The position numbers and the translations under genes were made by a program. A stretch of DNA of 5,278 bases from Rhodospira sp. GTDB taxonomy: Bacteria; Pseudomonadota; Alphaproteobacteria; Rhodospirillales; Rhodospirillaceae. Below the pieces are notes generated by a model, which worked only from the letters and a program-made list of their open reading frames with translations, had not been told where the DNA came from and did not search any database. Of this stretch, positions 1 through 5,275 are shown in pieces. The stretch spans positions 1-5,278 of the forward strand of contig JANQGN010000379.1 in NCBI GenBank assembly GCA_028277295.1. The letters run 5' to 3'. Position 1 is the first letter of the stretch. Each line of letters begins with the position of its first letter.

Positions 1-30
1 GCTGGCCGGGGGTGGCCACCCCCGGCCAGC
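1..30. repeat. Perfect 30-base palindrome (GC-rich hairpin)
   Basis: The first 30 bases equal their own reverse complement: left arm GCTGGCCGGGGGTGG, right arm its exact complement, no spacer. As RNA it would form a stem of about 13 pairs with a GGCC tetraloop. No run of T follows on the plus strand (next bases ggctcaatcttg), so it is not a textbook intrinsic terminator in that direction. The other side is outside the window. It may be a bidirectional transcription end between the leftward gene that stops at 171 and whatever lies to the left. The symmetry is certain; the role is inference. Confidence 0.6.
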
Positions 31-169
31 GGCTCAATCTTGCCGATCGAGCCGACCCAAACCATAAGACAAGCATGTTGCGCGATTTCTGAATCGCCCT
101 GCATGCTCTAGCAATTTGCTTTTCAAGCAAATCGTCGTCGCGATCTGTGCCAGATCGCTCGGGATTTGC
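31..169. repeat. Cluster of four hairpins, REP-like intergenic sequence
   Basis: This gene-free stretch is almost entirely inverted repeats. GGCTC at 31-35 pairs with GAGCC at 49-53, helped by ATC/GAT inside. Bases 72-87 pair with 92-107 (AGCATG/CATGCT outside, GCGATT/AATCGC inside, same register, TCTG loop). ATTTGCTT at 114-121 pairs with AAGCAAAT at 125-132. GCGATCTG at 140-147 pairs with CAGATCGC at 151-158. GCAAATC at 127-133 can instead pair with GATTTGC at 163-169, enclosing the 140-158 hairpin, so two folds compete. It lies directly after the stop of the leftward ATPase gene, so it would be the 3' end of that transcript. The GCATGCTCTAG wording resembles dispersed palindromic repeats of alphaproteobacteria, but I cannot confirm copy number from one window. 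Confidence 0.55.
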
Positions 170-170
170 C

Positions 171-1034
171 CTAGTCAAGGCGCCGGCCCAGGCGCCCGGC
201 GAGATCCTGGATGAACTGCCAGGCCACGCGGCCAGAGCGGCTCCCTCGTGTCGTGGCCCATTGCAGCGCCTCGGTGCGCAGGGTGTCGTCATCGATGGCC
301 AGGCCGTGGCGATTCACATAGGCTTGCACGATCGCCAGGAAGGTGGCCTGGTCCACATTGTGGAACCCGAGCCACAGGCCGAAGCGGTCGGAAAGGGACA
401 CCTTTTCTTCCACCGCCTCACCGGCGTGCAGGGCGGTGGACTGTTCGTTTTCCACCATCTCGCGCGCCAGCAGGTGACGGCGGTTGGAGGTGGCATAGAA
501 GAGCACGGAGTCGGGCCGGCCCTCGAGTCCGCCTTCAAGCAGGGCCTTGAGAGACTTGTAGCTGGTGTCGTGGCCGTCAAAGGACAGATCGTCGCAGAAC
601 AGAAGGCAGCGCCGGCCGCAGCCACGCAGCCGCGACAGCAGGCGGGGCAGGGACGGGATATCCTCGCGGTGAATCTCCACCAGCGCCAGGCGGCTGGCCG
701 GCCGTTCCTCGGCGATGGCCGCATGTACGGCCTTGACAAGCGAACTCTTGCCGGTGCCGCGTGCCCCCCAGAGCAGCGCGTTGTTGGCCGGCAGGCCAAG
801 GGCAAAGCGGCGGGTGTTCTGGGTCAGCACCTCAATCTGCCGATCGATGCCCCGTAAAAGATCAAGCGGCACGCGGTTGACGACGGGAACCGGCTCCAGC
901 CATTCCGGATCGGCGTGCCAGACGAAGGCGTCGGCCTGGGTCATGTCGGTGACCGGCGGGGGTGGCGGGGCCAGGCGGTCCAGGCTGTCGGCGATGCGGG
1001 TGAGGGTTTCGGCGAGGCGCTCCAGGTTGGCCAT
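171..1034 (-). CDS. DUF815-family P-loop ATPase (AAA-like ATP-binding protein)
   Basis: This cytoplasmic ATP-binding protein of 287 residues belongs to the DUF815 family, whose biological role is unknown. Seen in the sequence: an N-terminal helix and a PPPPP stretch (residues 23-27); Walker A GARGTGKSS at 90-98; Walker B CLLFCDDL at 143-150; a sensor-1-like ATSNRRHL with Asn184; the family-typical EEKVSLSDRFGLWL at 209-222 with a candidate arginine finger Arg217; and a C-terminal GSRSGRVAWQF segment. All nucleotide-binding residues look intact. I chose ATG 1034 because the product then begins MANLERLAETLTRI, as I expect for this family. A TTG at 1067 would add 11 residues and has an AAGGTG-like ribosome site (1077-1082), whereas ATG 1034 has no visible one, so the start is uncertain. 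The gene is transcribed divergently from yajC and ends in TAG. Its relation to Sec function is only positional. Confidence 0.9.
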   Translation of the reverse strand: MANLERLAETLTRIADSLDRLAPPPPPVTDMTQADAFVWHADPEWLEPVPVVNRVPLDLLRGIDRQIEVLTQNTRRFALGLPANNALLWGARGTGKSSLVKAVHAAIAEERPASRLALVEIHREDIPSLPRLLSRLRGCGRRCLLFCDDLSFDGHDTSYKSLKALLEGGLEGRPDSVLFYATSNRRHLLAREMVENEQSTALHAGEAVEEKVSLSDRFGLWLGFHNVDQATFLAIVQAYVNRHGLAIDDDTLRTEALQWATTRGSRSGRVAWQFIQDLAGRLGRRLD

Positions 1035-1161
1035 GGCGGTTCGAGTCTTTTGGCTGTTGACGGACAAAGGACGGGCACCTTACCACGGGGCCGCGTGCCG
1101 GCAATCGAGGGGTATGCCTGCCCGTCGTGAGGACTCGGGGGCGAGAGCCAGTGTCGCCGCG

Positions 1162-1190
1162 TTTGCATCGGGGACCTGGATCGCTATAGT
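1162..1190 (+). promoter_or_regulatory. Candidate sigma70 promoter for yajC-secD-secF
   Basis: TTTGCA (1162-1167, 4 of 6 to TTGACA) lies 17 bases before TATAGT (1185-1190, 5 of 6 to TATAAT), an ideal spacing. Transcription would start near 1197, giving a leader of roughly 90 bases before the yajC ATG. It is the best match in the divergent region 1035-1284, in the right orientation for the operon. The remainder of that region holds no gene, and I saw no convincing operator or riboswitch in it. Confidence 0.55.
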
Positions 1191-1271
1191 CCCGCCACCG
1201 ATGACCCTGGGGACGACCTCGGGTGGCTCTGTCCGTCGCGCCCGTCGACCCTGTCCCCTCTGACCGCATGC

Positions 1272-1277
1272 AAGGAG
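1272..1277 (+). promoter_or_regulatory. Ribosome binding site of yajC
   Basis: AAGGAG sits 7 bases before the ATG at 1285. It is a near-consensus Shine-Dalgarno and fixes the yajC start. Confidence 0.8.
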
Positions 1278-1284
1278 AGCGTGG

Positions 1285-1740
1285 ATGCTCATCAGCCCCG
1301 CCTATGCCCAGGCCGCCCAGCCCGGCGGCTTCACCGAGAGCCTGGGCGCCTTTCTCCCGCTGATCCTGATCTTCGTGATCTTCTACTTCCTGCTCATCCG
1401 CCCGCAGCAGAGGCGGATGAAGGAGCATAAGGCGATGCTGGAGGCCATTCGGCGCGGCGACCGGGTGGTGACCAATGGCGGCCTGATCGGTACCGTAACC
1501 AAGGTGGTGACGGATACCGAGCTTCAGGTGGAAATCGCCGACGGTGTCCGCGTGCGGGTCATGCGGGAGATGATCGCCAACGTGCTGTCGAAGACCGAGC
1601 CGGTCGCCAGTGGCGGCAAGCCCCGCAAGGGCGCGGCCGACAACGACGATACCGGCGATGACGACGACAACAACAATGGAAGCGGTGGCGGCAAGGGCGG
1701 CGCCGAGAAGTTGAAGGGCTTGCTCAGCAAGTCCCGCTGA
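1285..1740 (+). CDS. yajC: Preprotein translocase subunit YajC
   Basis: YajC is a small single-pass inner-membrane protein that associates with SecD and SecF and with the SecYEG translocon. This copy has 151 residues. It opens MLISPAYAQA, characteristic of alphaproteobacterial YajC. One membrane helix follows at about 22-40 (FLPLILIFVIFYFLLI), then the signature IRPQQRRMKEHKAML at its cytoplasmic edge. The conserved cytoplasmic domain follows: RRGDRVVTNGGLIGTV at about 56-71 and VRVMREMI further on. After about residue 105 the protein becomes low complexity, with an Asp/Asn-rich stretch (DNDDTGDDDDNNN), then Gly/Ser/Lys and a basic end (EKLKGLLSKSR). E. coli YajC has about 110 residues, so the extra length is this tail. 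It is the first gene of the operon, 72 bases before secD. Assignment is secure from motif and context. Confidence 0.96.
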   Translation: MLISPAYAQAAQPGGFTESLGAFLPLILIFVIFYFLLIRPQQRRMKEHKAMLEAIRRGDRVVTNGGLIGTVTKVVTDTELQVEIADGVRVRVMREMIANVLSKTEPVASGGKPRKGAADNDDTGDDDDNNNGSGGGKGGAEKLKGLLSKSR

Positions 1741-1748
1741 TCCTCGTT

Positions 1749-1780
1749 CGGCGGGGGCGGATCGCGTTTCCCTCCCGCCG
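1749..1780 (+). other. Hairpin in the yajC-secD gap
   Basis: CGGCGGG (1749-1755) pairs with CCCGCCG (1774-1780), extended inward by a G-T and a G-C pair. It occupies the middle of the 72-base space between the yajC stop and the secD start and is not followed by a T run, so a full terminator is unlikely. It could attenuate, stabilise or process the mRNA between the two genes; any role is inference. Confidence 0.35.
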
Positions 1781-1812
1781 ATCTGCCTCCCCGTTCCAGC
1801 GGATCGCCGTCC

Positions 1813-3378
1813 ATGCTGTACTTCGCGAAATGGAAAATCGGGCTGATCCTGGCCATCTGCCTGGCCGGGATCGTCTTTTCCGTGCCCAATGTCCTGCGGG
1901 GCCAGACCGACACCCTGCCGGCCTGGTGGCAACCGGTGACTCTTGGCCTGGATCTTCAGGGGGGGTCGTATTTGCTGCTGGAGGTGGAAACCGACGCCGT
2001 CGTTCGCGAGCAACTCGAGTCCCTCGTGGAAAGCGCCCGCGCCGAACTGCGGCAAGCCCGCATCCGCTATGTGGGCCTCGGGGTGGAAGGCGGCGCCGCC
2101 GTGGTCACCATTCCCGACGCGGGGCAACAGACCGAGGCCGCGCGCCTGCTGCGCGGGCTGGACAGCGCCGCGACCGAGTTTGAGGAGACGGGCGAGGGGC
2201 GCTTCGTGCTGACGTTCGACGAGCAGGCGCTTGCCGAGCGCCGCCACCAGGCCGTCGAGCAGTCCATCGAGATCGTGCGCCGCCGCGTGGATGAGACCGG
2301 CACCCGCGAGCCCACCATTCAGCGCCAGGGCGATACCCGGATCATCGTTGAACTGCCCGGCGTGGATGATCCTCAGCGCATCAAGGCGCTGATTGGCAGG
2401 ACCGCCAAGCTGAACTTCCACCTGCTGGACGAGCGCGTCTCGCCCGAGGACCTGGCCGCGGGCCAGGTGCCGCCCGGCACCAGTATCGTGCCGGCGGGTG
2501 AGAACAATGCCGACGGGCCACCGCGCTACGCCGTGCGCAAGCGGATCGCCGTCTCCGGCGATCGCCTGGTGGATGCCCAGCCCAACTTTCAGGACAACCA
2601 GCCGGTCGTCAGCTTCCGCTTCGACACCGCCGGCGGTCAGCGCTTCGGGCGGGTAACCCAGGAGGCGGTGGGCCAGAACCTGGCCATCGTGCTCGACGGC
2701 GCCGTGATCAGTGCCCCGGTGATCCGTGAGCCCATCCTTGGCGGTTCGGGCGTCATCTCTGGCAGCTTTTCGGTGCAGGAAACCCAGGACCTGGCGCTGC
2801 TGCTGCGCGCTGGTGCCCTGCCGGCCCCCTTGACGGTGCTGGAGGAACGCACCGTTGGGCCGGGCCTGGGGGCCGACTCCATCGAGGCCGGCGCGCTGGC
2901 CAGCGCGCTCGGTTTTCTGCTGGTCATCGTCTTCATGATCGCCACCTACGGCATGTTCGGCGGCATGGCGGTGGTGGCCCTGGTGCTGAACCTGTTCCTC
3001 CTGCTGGGCGCGCTGAGCCTGCTGGGGGCCACCCTGACGCTGCCGGGTATTGCCGGCATCGTGCTGACCATGGGCATGGCGGTGGACGCCAACGTGCTGA
3101 TCTTCGAACGCATGCGCGAGGAAGCACGCAACGGCCGCAGCCTCATGAACTGTATCGAGACCGGCTTCCGGCAGGCGTTCAAGGCCATCGTCGACGCCAA
3201 CGTGACAACCCTGGTGGCCGCCGCGTTGCTGTTCTACTTCGGCTCCGGCCCGGTGAAGGGCTTCGCCGTGACCCTGAGCATTGGCGTGCTGGCCTCCATG
3301 TTCACCGCCGTGATGGTCACCCGCCTTATGGTTGTCGTCTGGCTGCGCCGCAGCCGCGCCAAGGCCCTGCCGATTTGA
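1813..3378 (+). CDS. secD: Protein translocase subunit SecD
   Basis: SecD is an inner-membrane RND-superfamily protein that, with SecF, uses the proton motive force to draw exported proteins from SecYEG into the periplasm. The 521-residue product shows the whole family plan. TM1 is at about 8-26. The first conserved motif LGLDLQGGSYLLLEV is at 44-58. A large periplasmic region follows, with VRRRVDETGTREPTIQRQG at 155-173, VELPGVDDPQRIKALIG at 179-195 and LDGAVISAPVI at 294-304. TM2-TM6 span about 359-510, including GIVLTMGMAVDANVLIFERM at 415-434. Asp425 in AVDANVL corresponds to the conserved intramembrane aspartate needed for proton coupling. E. coli SecD has 615 residues; about 520 is usual in alphaproteobacteria. 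The ATG at 1813 yields a normal N-terminus (MLYFAKWKIGL), although its upstream sequence has only a weak ribosome site. The stop is 11 bases before the chosen secF start, implying coupled translation. No odd features seen. Confidence 0.97.
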   Translation: MLYFAKWKIGLILAICLAGIVFSVPNVLRGQTDTLPAWWQPVTLGLDLQGGSYLLLEVETDAVVREQLESLVESARAELRQARIRYVGLGVEGGAAVVTIPDAGQQTEAARLLRGLDSAATEFEETGEGRFVLTFDEQALAERRHQAVEQSIEIVRRRVDETGTREPTIQRQGDTRIIVELPGVDDPQRIKALIGRTAKLNFHLLDERVSPEDLAAGQVPPGTSIVPAGENNADGPPRYAVRKRIAVSGDRLVDAQPNFQDNQPVVSFRFDTAGGQRFGRVTQEAVGQNLAIVLDGAVISAPVIREPILGGSGVISGSFSVQETQDLALLLRAGALPAPLTVLEERTVGPGLGADSIEAGALASALGFLLVIVFMIATYGMFGGMAVVALVLNLFLLLGALSLLGATLTLPGIAGIVLTMGMAVDANVLIFERMREEARNGRSLMNCIETGFRQAFKAIVDANVTTLVAAALLFYFGSGPVKGFAVTLSIGVLASMFTAVMVTRLMVVVWLRRSRAKALPI

Positions 3379-3381
3379 GGA
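3376..3381 (+). promoter_or_regulatory. Ribosome binding site of secF, overlapping the secD stop
   Basis: TGAGGA begins with the secD stop TGA (3376-3378) and ends 8 bases before ATG 3390. It supports ATG 3390 rather than the in-frame TTG at 3375, which overlaps the secD stop and would add five residues (MRTLS) with this site lying inside the coding sequence. The overlap suggests translational coupling of secD and secF. Confidence 0.6.
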
Positions 3382-3389
3382 CCCTCTCC

Positions 3390-4547
3390 ATGGCCGCGTT
3401 GATCACCCTGATTCCGGTGGATACCACCATCGACTTCATGAAGCGCCGCCTTCAGGCGCTGGTCCTCTCAGCCATCCTGGTGCTGGGCGCGATTGTCTCT
3501 CTGACCGTGCAACAGCTCAATTTCGGTATTGATTTCGCCGGCGGCATCCTGGTCGAGGCCCGATTGCCGGCCGAGCCGGACATGGGCGATCTTCGGGACC
3601 GGCTCAATGGTCTTGGGCTGGGGGCGGTGGCGCTGACCCATATCGGCGACGATCCTCGGGACGTGATGATCCGCGTCCAGCAGCCAGAGGACACCACCGA
3701 GGAACAAGAAAACGCCGCCCTGCTGGCCATTCAGGGGGTCCTGGACGAGGGGGTGGACTACCGCCGTGTCGAGCTGGTTGGCCCCAAGGTGGGCGGCGAA
3801 CTGATCGAGGCCGGCATCTGGGCGGTGTCGCTGTCCATTCTGGCGATCGTGCTCTACATTTGGTTCCGGTTCGAATGGCAATTTGCCGTTGGCGCCATGG
3901 TGGCGTTGATCCACGACGTCGTGGTGACGCTGGGGCTGTTCTCGGTTCTGCGACTAGAGTTCGACTTGACCACGGTGGCGGCGCTGTTGACGCTGGCGGG
4001 CTACTCCATCAATGACACCGTGGTCGTTTACGATCGTGTCCGCGAGAAGCTGCGCAAGTTCAAGCGCATGGCCCTGGTGGACCTGCTCAACCTGGCGCTC
4101 AACAAGACACTGTCGCGCACCATCCTGACCTCGATCACCACGCTGATCGCTGTCTTGTCTTTGCTGATCCTGGGCGGAGATGTGCTGCGCAACTTCAGCG
4201 CCGCGCTCGCCTTCGGCATCATCATCGGCACCTACTCGACGATCTACGTGGCCGTGCCGATCCTGGTGTACTTCGATCTCCGGCGCGAGGCCATCGCCGG
4301 CGAGGAGGCTGACGCAGACACGGGCACGCTCGAGGGCGAGGGGAACGCCGAGGCCGCGCCCGTGGTCGAGGGCGCTGACGGCTTCGTTCCGTCCCCCGAT
4401 CCGGAGGACGAGGACGAGCCAGACGATGGGGACCGCGCGGCGGCGCCGGGCGTATCGCTGTCCAAGCGCACGGCCGCCGGAGGCCGCGACGCGGGGGCGC
4501 GCAAGCGTAAACCCAAAGGCAAGGGCAGCCGTGGGGCCCGGCGCTGA
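3390..4547 (+). CDS. secF: Protein translocase subunit SecF, with long charged tail
   Basis: SecF pairs with SecD to form the proton-driven part of the Sec export machine. This product has 385 residues from ATG 3390; it begins MAALITLIPVDTTIDFM, where the PxDTxIDF segment is typical of alphaproteobacterial SecF. TM1 is at about 21-40, followed by FGIDFAGGILVEAR at 45-58. The small periplasmic domain precedes VELVGPKVGGELIEAG at 127-142. TM2-TM6 lie at about 139-158, 164-186, 192-214, 245-262 and 270-295. The signature GYSINDTVVVYDRVRE is at 204-219, and Arg243 in LSRTILTS matches the conserved membrane arginine that works with the SecD aspartate. After residue 300 comes an 85-residue tail, first acidic (GEEADADTGTLEGEG and PEDEDEPDDGD) and then strongly basic (ARKRKPKGKGSRGARR). 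This is longer than most SecF proteins, which end soon after TM6. The core assignment is secure. Confidence 0.96.
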   Translation: MAALITLIPVDTTIDFMKRRLQALVLSAILVLGAIVSLTVQQLNFGIDFAGGILVEARLPAEPDMGDLRDRLNGLGLGAVALTHIGDDPRDVMIRVQQPEDTTEEQENAALLAIQGVLDEGVDYRRVELVGPKVGGELIEAGIWAVSLSILAIVLYIWFRFEWQFAVGAMVALIHDVVVTLGLFSVLRLEFDLTTVAALLTLAGYSINDTVVVYDRVREKLRKFKRMALVDLLNLALNKTLSRTILTSITTLIAVLSLLILGGDVLRNFSAALAFGIIIGTYSTIYVAVPILVYFDLRREAIAGEEADADTGTLEGEGNAEAAPVVEGADGFVPSPDPEDEDEPDDGDRAAAPGVSLSKRTAAGGRDAGARKRKPKGKGSRGARR

Positions 4548-4620
4548 GCCGGGGTTCGGTAAAATCGTCTGATCAAGCGACGTCAACCCCCATGTCTCGA
4601 GCTTTGTCGCGGAGGAGCCG

Positions 4621-4983
4621 ATGGACATCACCCCCCTGGTGGCCGCTGAGCGTCCGCTGATCCAGGCCTACGGGGATGGCGCCTTTCGCATTCAGGGCCG
4701 CCAGCACGCCGGGTCCTTAATCCTCTTGCGTGATCAGGTGATGCCTTGGTCTGGCGAGCTGACCGCCGAGGGCCTGGCCCCCATACTGGCGGTTGCCGCC
4801 GAGGTCGAGATCCTGGTGATTGGGTGCGGGGCGACCATGACCCTTGTTCCGCCGGACCTGCGCCAGGTGCTTCGGGATCATGGAATCGTTCCGGAACCCA
4901 TGGACACGGGCGCCGGCTGCCGGACGTGGAACGTCTTGCTCGCCGAGGACCGCCGGGTCGCGGCGGCGCTGGTGGCGGTGTAA
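4621..4983 (+). CDS. Mth938/DUF498-family protein (NDUFAF3-like)
   Basis: This small soluble protein of 120 residues belongs to the Mth938-like (DUF498) family. Mitochondrial members (NDUFAF3) help assemble respiratory complex I; the function of bacterial members is not established. Visible family motifs are IQAYGDGAFRIQG at 14-26, HAGSLILL at 29-36, W43, the strand-turn EILVIGCGATM at 63-73, PPDLRQVLRDHGIVPEPMDT at 77-96, and GCRTWNVLLAEDRRVAAALVAV at 99-120. The start is well supported by GGAGGAG at 4611-4617, just before the ATG. It lies 73 bases after secF in the same direction with no convincing promoter between, so it is probably co-transcribed with secDF. In relatives I recall the same gene after secF, followed by a squalene/phytoene synthase gene, which would lie beyond this window. 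No direct link to secretion is visible in the protein. Confidence 0.9.
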   Translation: MDITPLVAAERPLIQAYGDGAFRIQGRQHAGSLILLRDQVMPWSGELTAEGLAPILAVAAEVEILVIGCGATMTLVPPDLRQVLRDHGIVPEPMDTGAGCRTWNVLLAEDRRVAAALVAV

Positions 4984-4990
4984 CGGACAA

Positions 4991-5013
4991 ACGGGACCCA
5001 CGCGGGGTCCCGT
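4991..5013 (+). terminator. Candidate terminator hairpin after the Mth938-family gene
   Basis: ACGGGACCC (4991-4999) pairs perfectly with GGGTCCCGT (5005-5013) around a five-base loop, starting 8 bases after the stop codon. The following bases (cttcaaaaag) have only a weak T content. Two small hairpins follow at once: GTCTT/AAGAC (5012-5025) and GACAC/GTGTC (5023-5035). The position fits the end of the operon, but the weak T run means termination could be inefficient or Rho-assisted. Confidence 0.5.
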
Positions 5014-5048
5014 CTTCAAAAAGACACGAGGTGTCGTCGAGGTCGTGC

Positions 5049-5058
5049 CCGATCAGCC
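5049..5058. repeat. Left target-site duplication
   Basis: CCGATCAGCC directly abuts the left terminal inverted repeat and is identical to 5266-5275, which directly abuts the right one. The next base on either side does not match, so the duplication is exactly 10 bases. Confidence 0.75.
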
Positions 5059-5078
5059 CAGGGCTCCGAACGCGGATG
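5059..5078 (+). repeat. Left terminal inverted repeat of the MITE
   Basis: This 20-base end begins CAGGGCTC and differs from the right end at two positions (C/T at position 9, G/T at position 14). Similarity continues weakly inward to about 27 bases (22 of 27). Confidence 0.75.
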
Positions 5079-5123
5079 GACGATCGTTTAAGAAGCGCCT
5101 TCCGAGAGGACCGGAGCACGCGA

Positions 5124-5217
5124 TGGAGATCCTTCGGTCGCTTCACTCCCTCAGGATGAGGTTGTTTTAAATGGACAACCCTCATCCTGAGCACCCAAAG
5201 GGTGCGAAGGATCTCCA
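5124..5217. repeat. Inverted pair of REP-like units inside the MITE
   Basis: Two units face each other. TGGAGATCCTTCG (5124-5136) is the exact reverse complement of 5205-5217, and CTCAGGATGAGG (5150-5161) that of 5180-5191, both pairs in one register. GTTGT and ACAAC close the top around a TTTAAATGG loop with a single-base bulge. Between the arms the right unit forms its own GCACCC/GGGTGC hairpin (5191-5205), while the left unit differs there. The wording 'atccttcg...ctcaggatga' is a common dispersed intergenic repeat in many high-GC bacteria. The palindrome would make a strong RNA or DNA cruciform. Confidence 0.7.
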
Positions 5218-5245
5218 ACGGAAACGAGCACCCTGACGGATCTGT

Positions 5246-5265
5246 CATCCGAGTTCAGAGCCCTG
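5246..5265 (-). repeat. Right terminal inverted repeat of the MITE
   Basis: Read on the minus strand this begins CAGGGCTCTGAAC, the mate of 5059-5078 with two mismatches. Confidence 0.75.
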
Positions 5266-5275
5266 CCGATCAGCC
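5266..5275. repeat. Right target-site duplication
   Basis: CCGATCAGCC is the second identical copy of the 10-base repeat at 5049-5058. It starts at the base right after the right inverted repeat. Confidence 0.75.

Larger units (their letters stand above)
5059..5265. mobile_element. MITE-like non-autonomous element, 207 bases
   Basis: The two ends are imperfect inverted repeats: 5059-5078 reads CAGGGCTCCGAACGCGGATG, and the reverse complement of 5246-5265 reads CAGGGCTCTGAACTCGGATG, 18 of 20 identical. A further GATC matches at the same offset inside. A 10-base direct repeat flanks the element on both sides without a gap. The interior has no credible gene; its main content is a large REP-like palindrome. 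These are the properties of a miniature inverted-repeat transposable element moved by a transposase supplied elsewhere. Ends beginning CAGGG with 8-10 base duplications are, from general knowledge, characteristic of the ISAs1 family, so that family is the best guess. It is inserted 75 bases after the Mth938-family gene, outside the operon, where it should do little harm. Confidence 0.75.

Noticed and set aside
147..857. Plus-strand open frame of 236 codons opposite the DUF815 gene
   Set aside because: It is a shadow of the ATPase gene; no motif, no ribosome site, and the minus-strand product has intact Walker motifs.
1077..1104. Possible minus-strand promoter for the DUF815 gene (TTGCCG, 16 bases, TAAGGT)
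   Set aside because: The -10 matches only 3 of 6 and overlaps the candidate ribosome site for TTG 1067; too weak to annotate.
862..2421. Long minus-strand open frame of 519 codons across yajC and secD
   Set aside because: It lies opposite two secure genes and overlaps the DUF815 gene start; its composition (Gly, Ala, His, Gln rich) is that of an antisense reading of high-GC codons and shows no family motif.
3375..3389. TTG at 3375 as the secF start
   Set aside because: It overlaps the secD stop and lacks its own upstream ribosome site; ATG 3390 has TGAGGA at good spacing and gives a family-like N-terminus.
4537..4565. Small hairpin CCCGGC/GCCGGG around the secF stop and a TAAAAT motif after it
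   Set aside because: The stem has six pairs and no T run, and no -35 box lies at a proper distance from TAAAAT, so neither terminator nor promoter is supported.
4844..5170. Plus-strand open frame running through the end of the Mth938-family gene into the MITE
   Set aside because: Out of frame with the real gene and ends inside the REP palindrome; no recognisable protein sequence.
4628..5248. Minus-strand open frame running from the MITE into the Mth938-family gene
   Set aside because: It is rich in Pro and Arg, crosses a transposon boundary and a hairpin, and is antisense to a gene with clear motifs.
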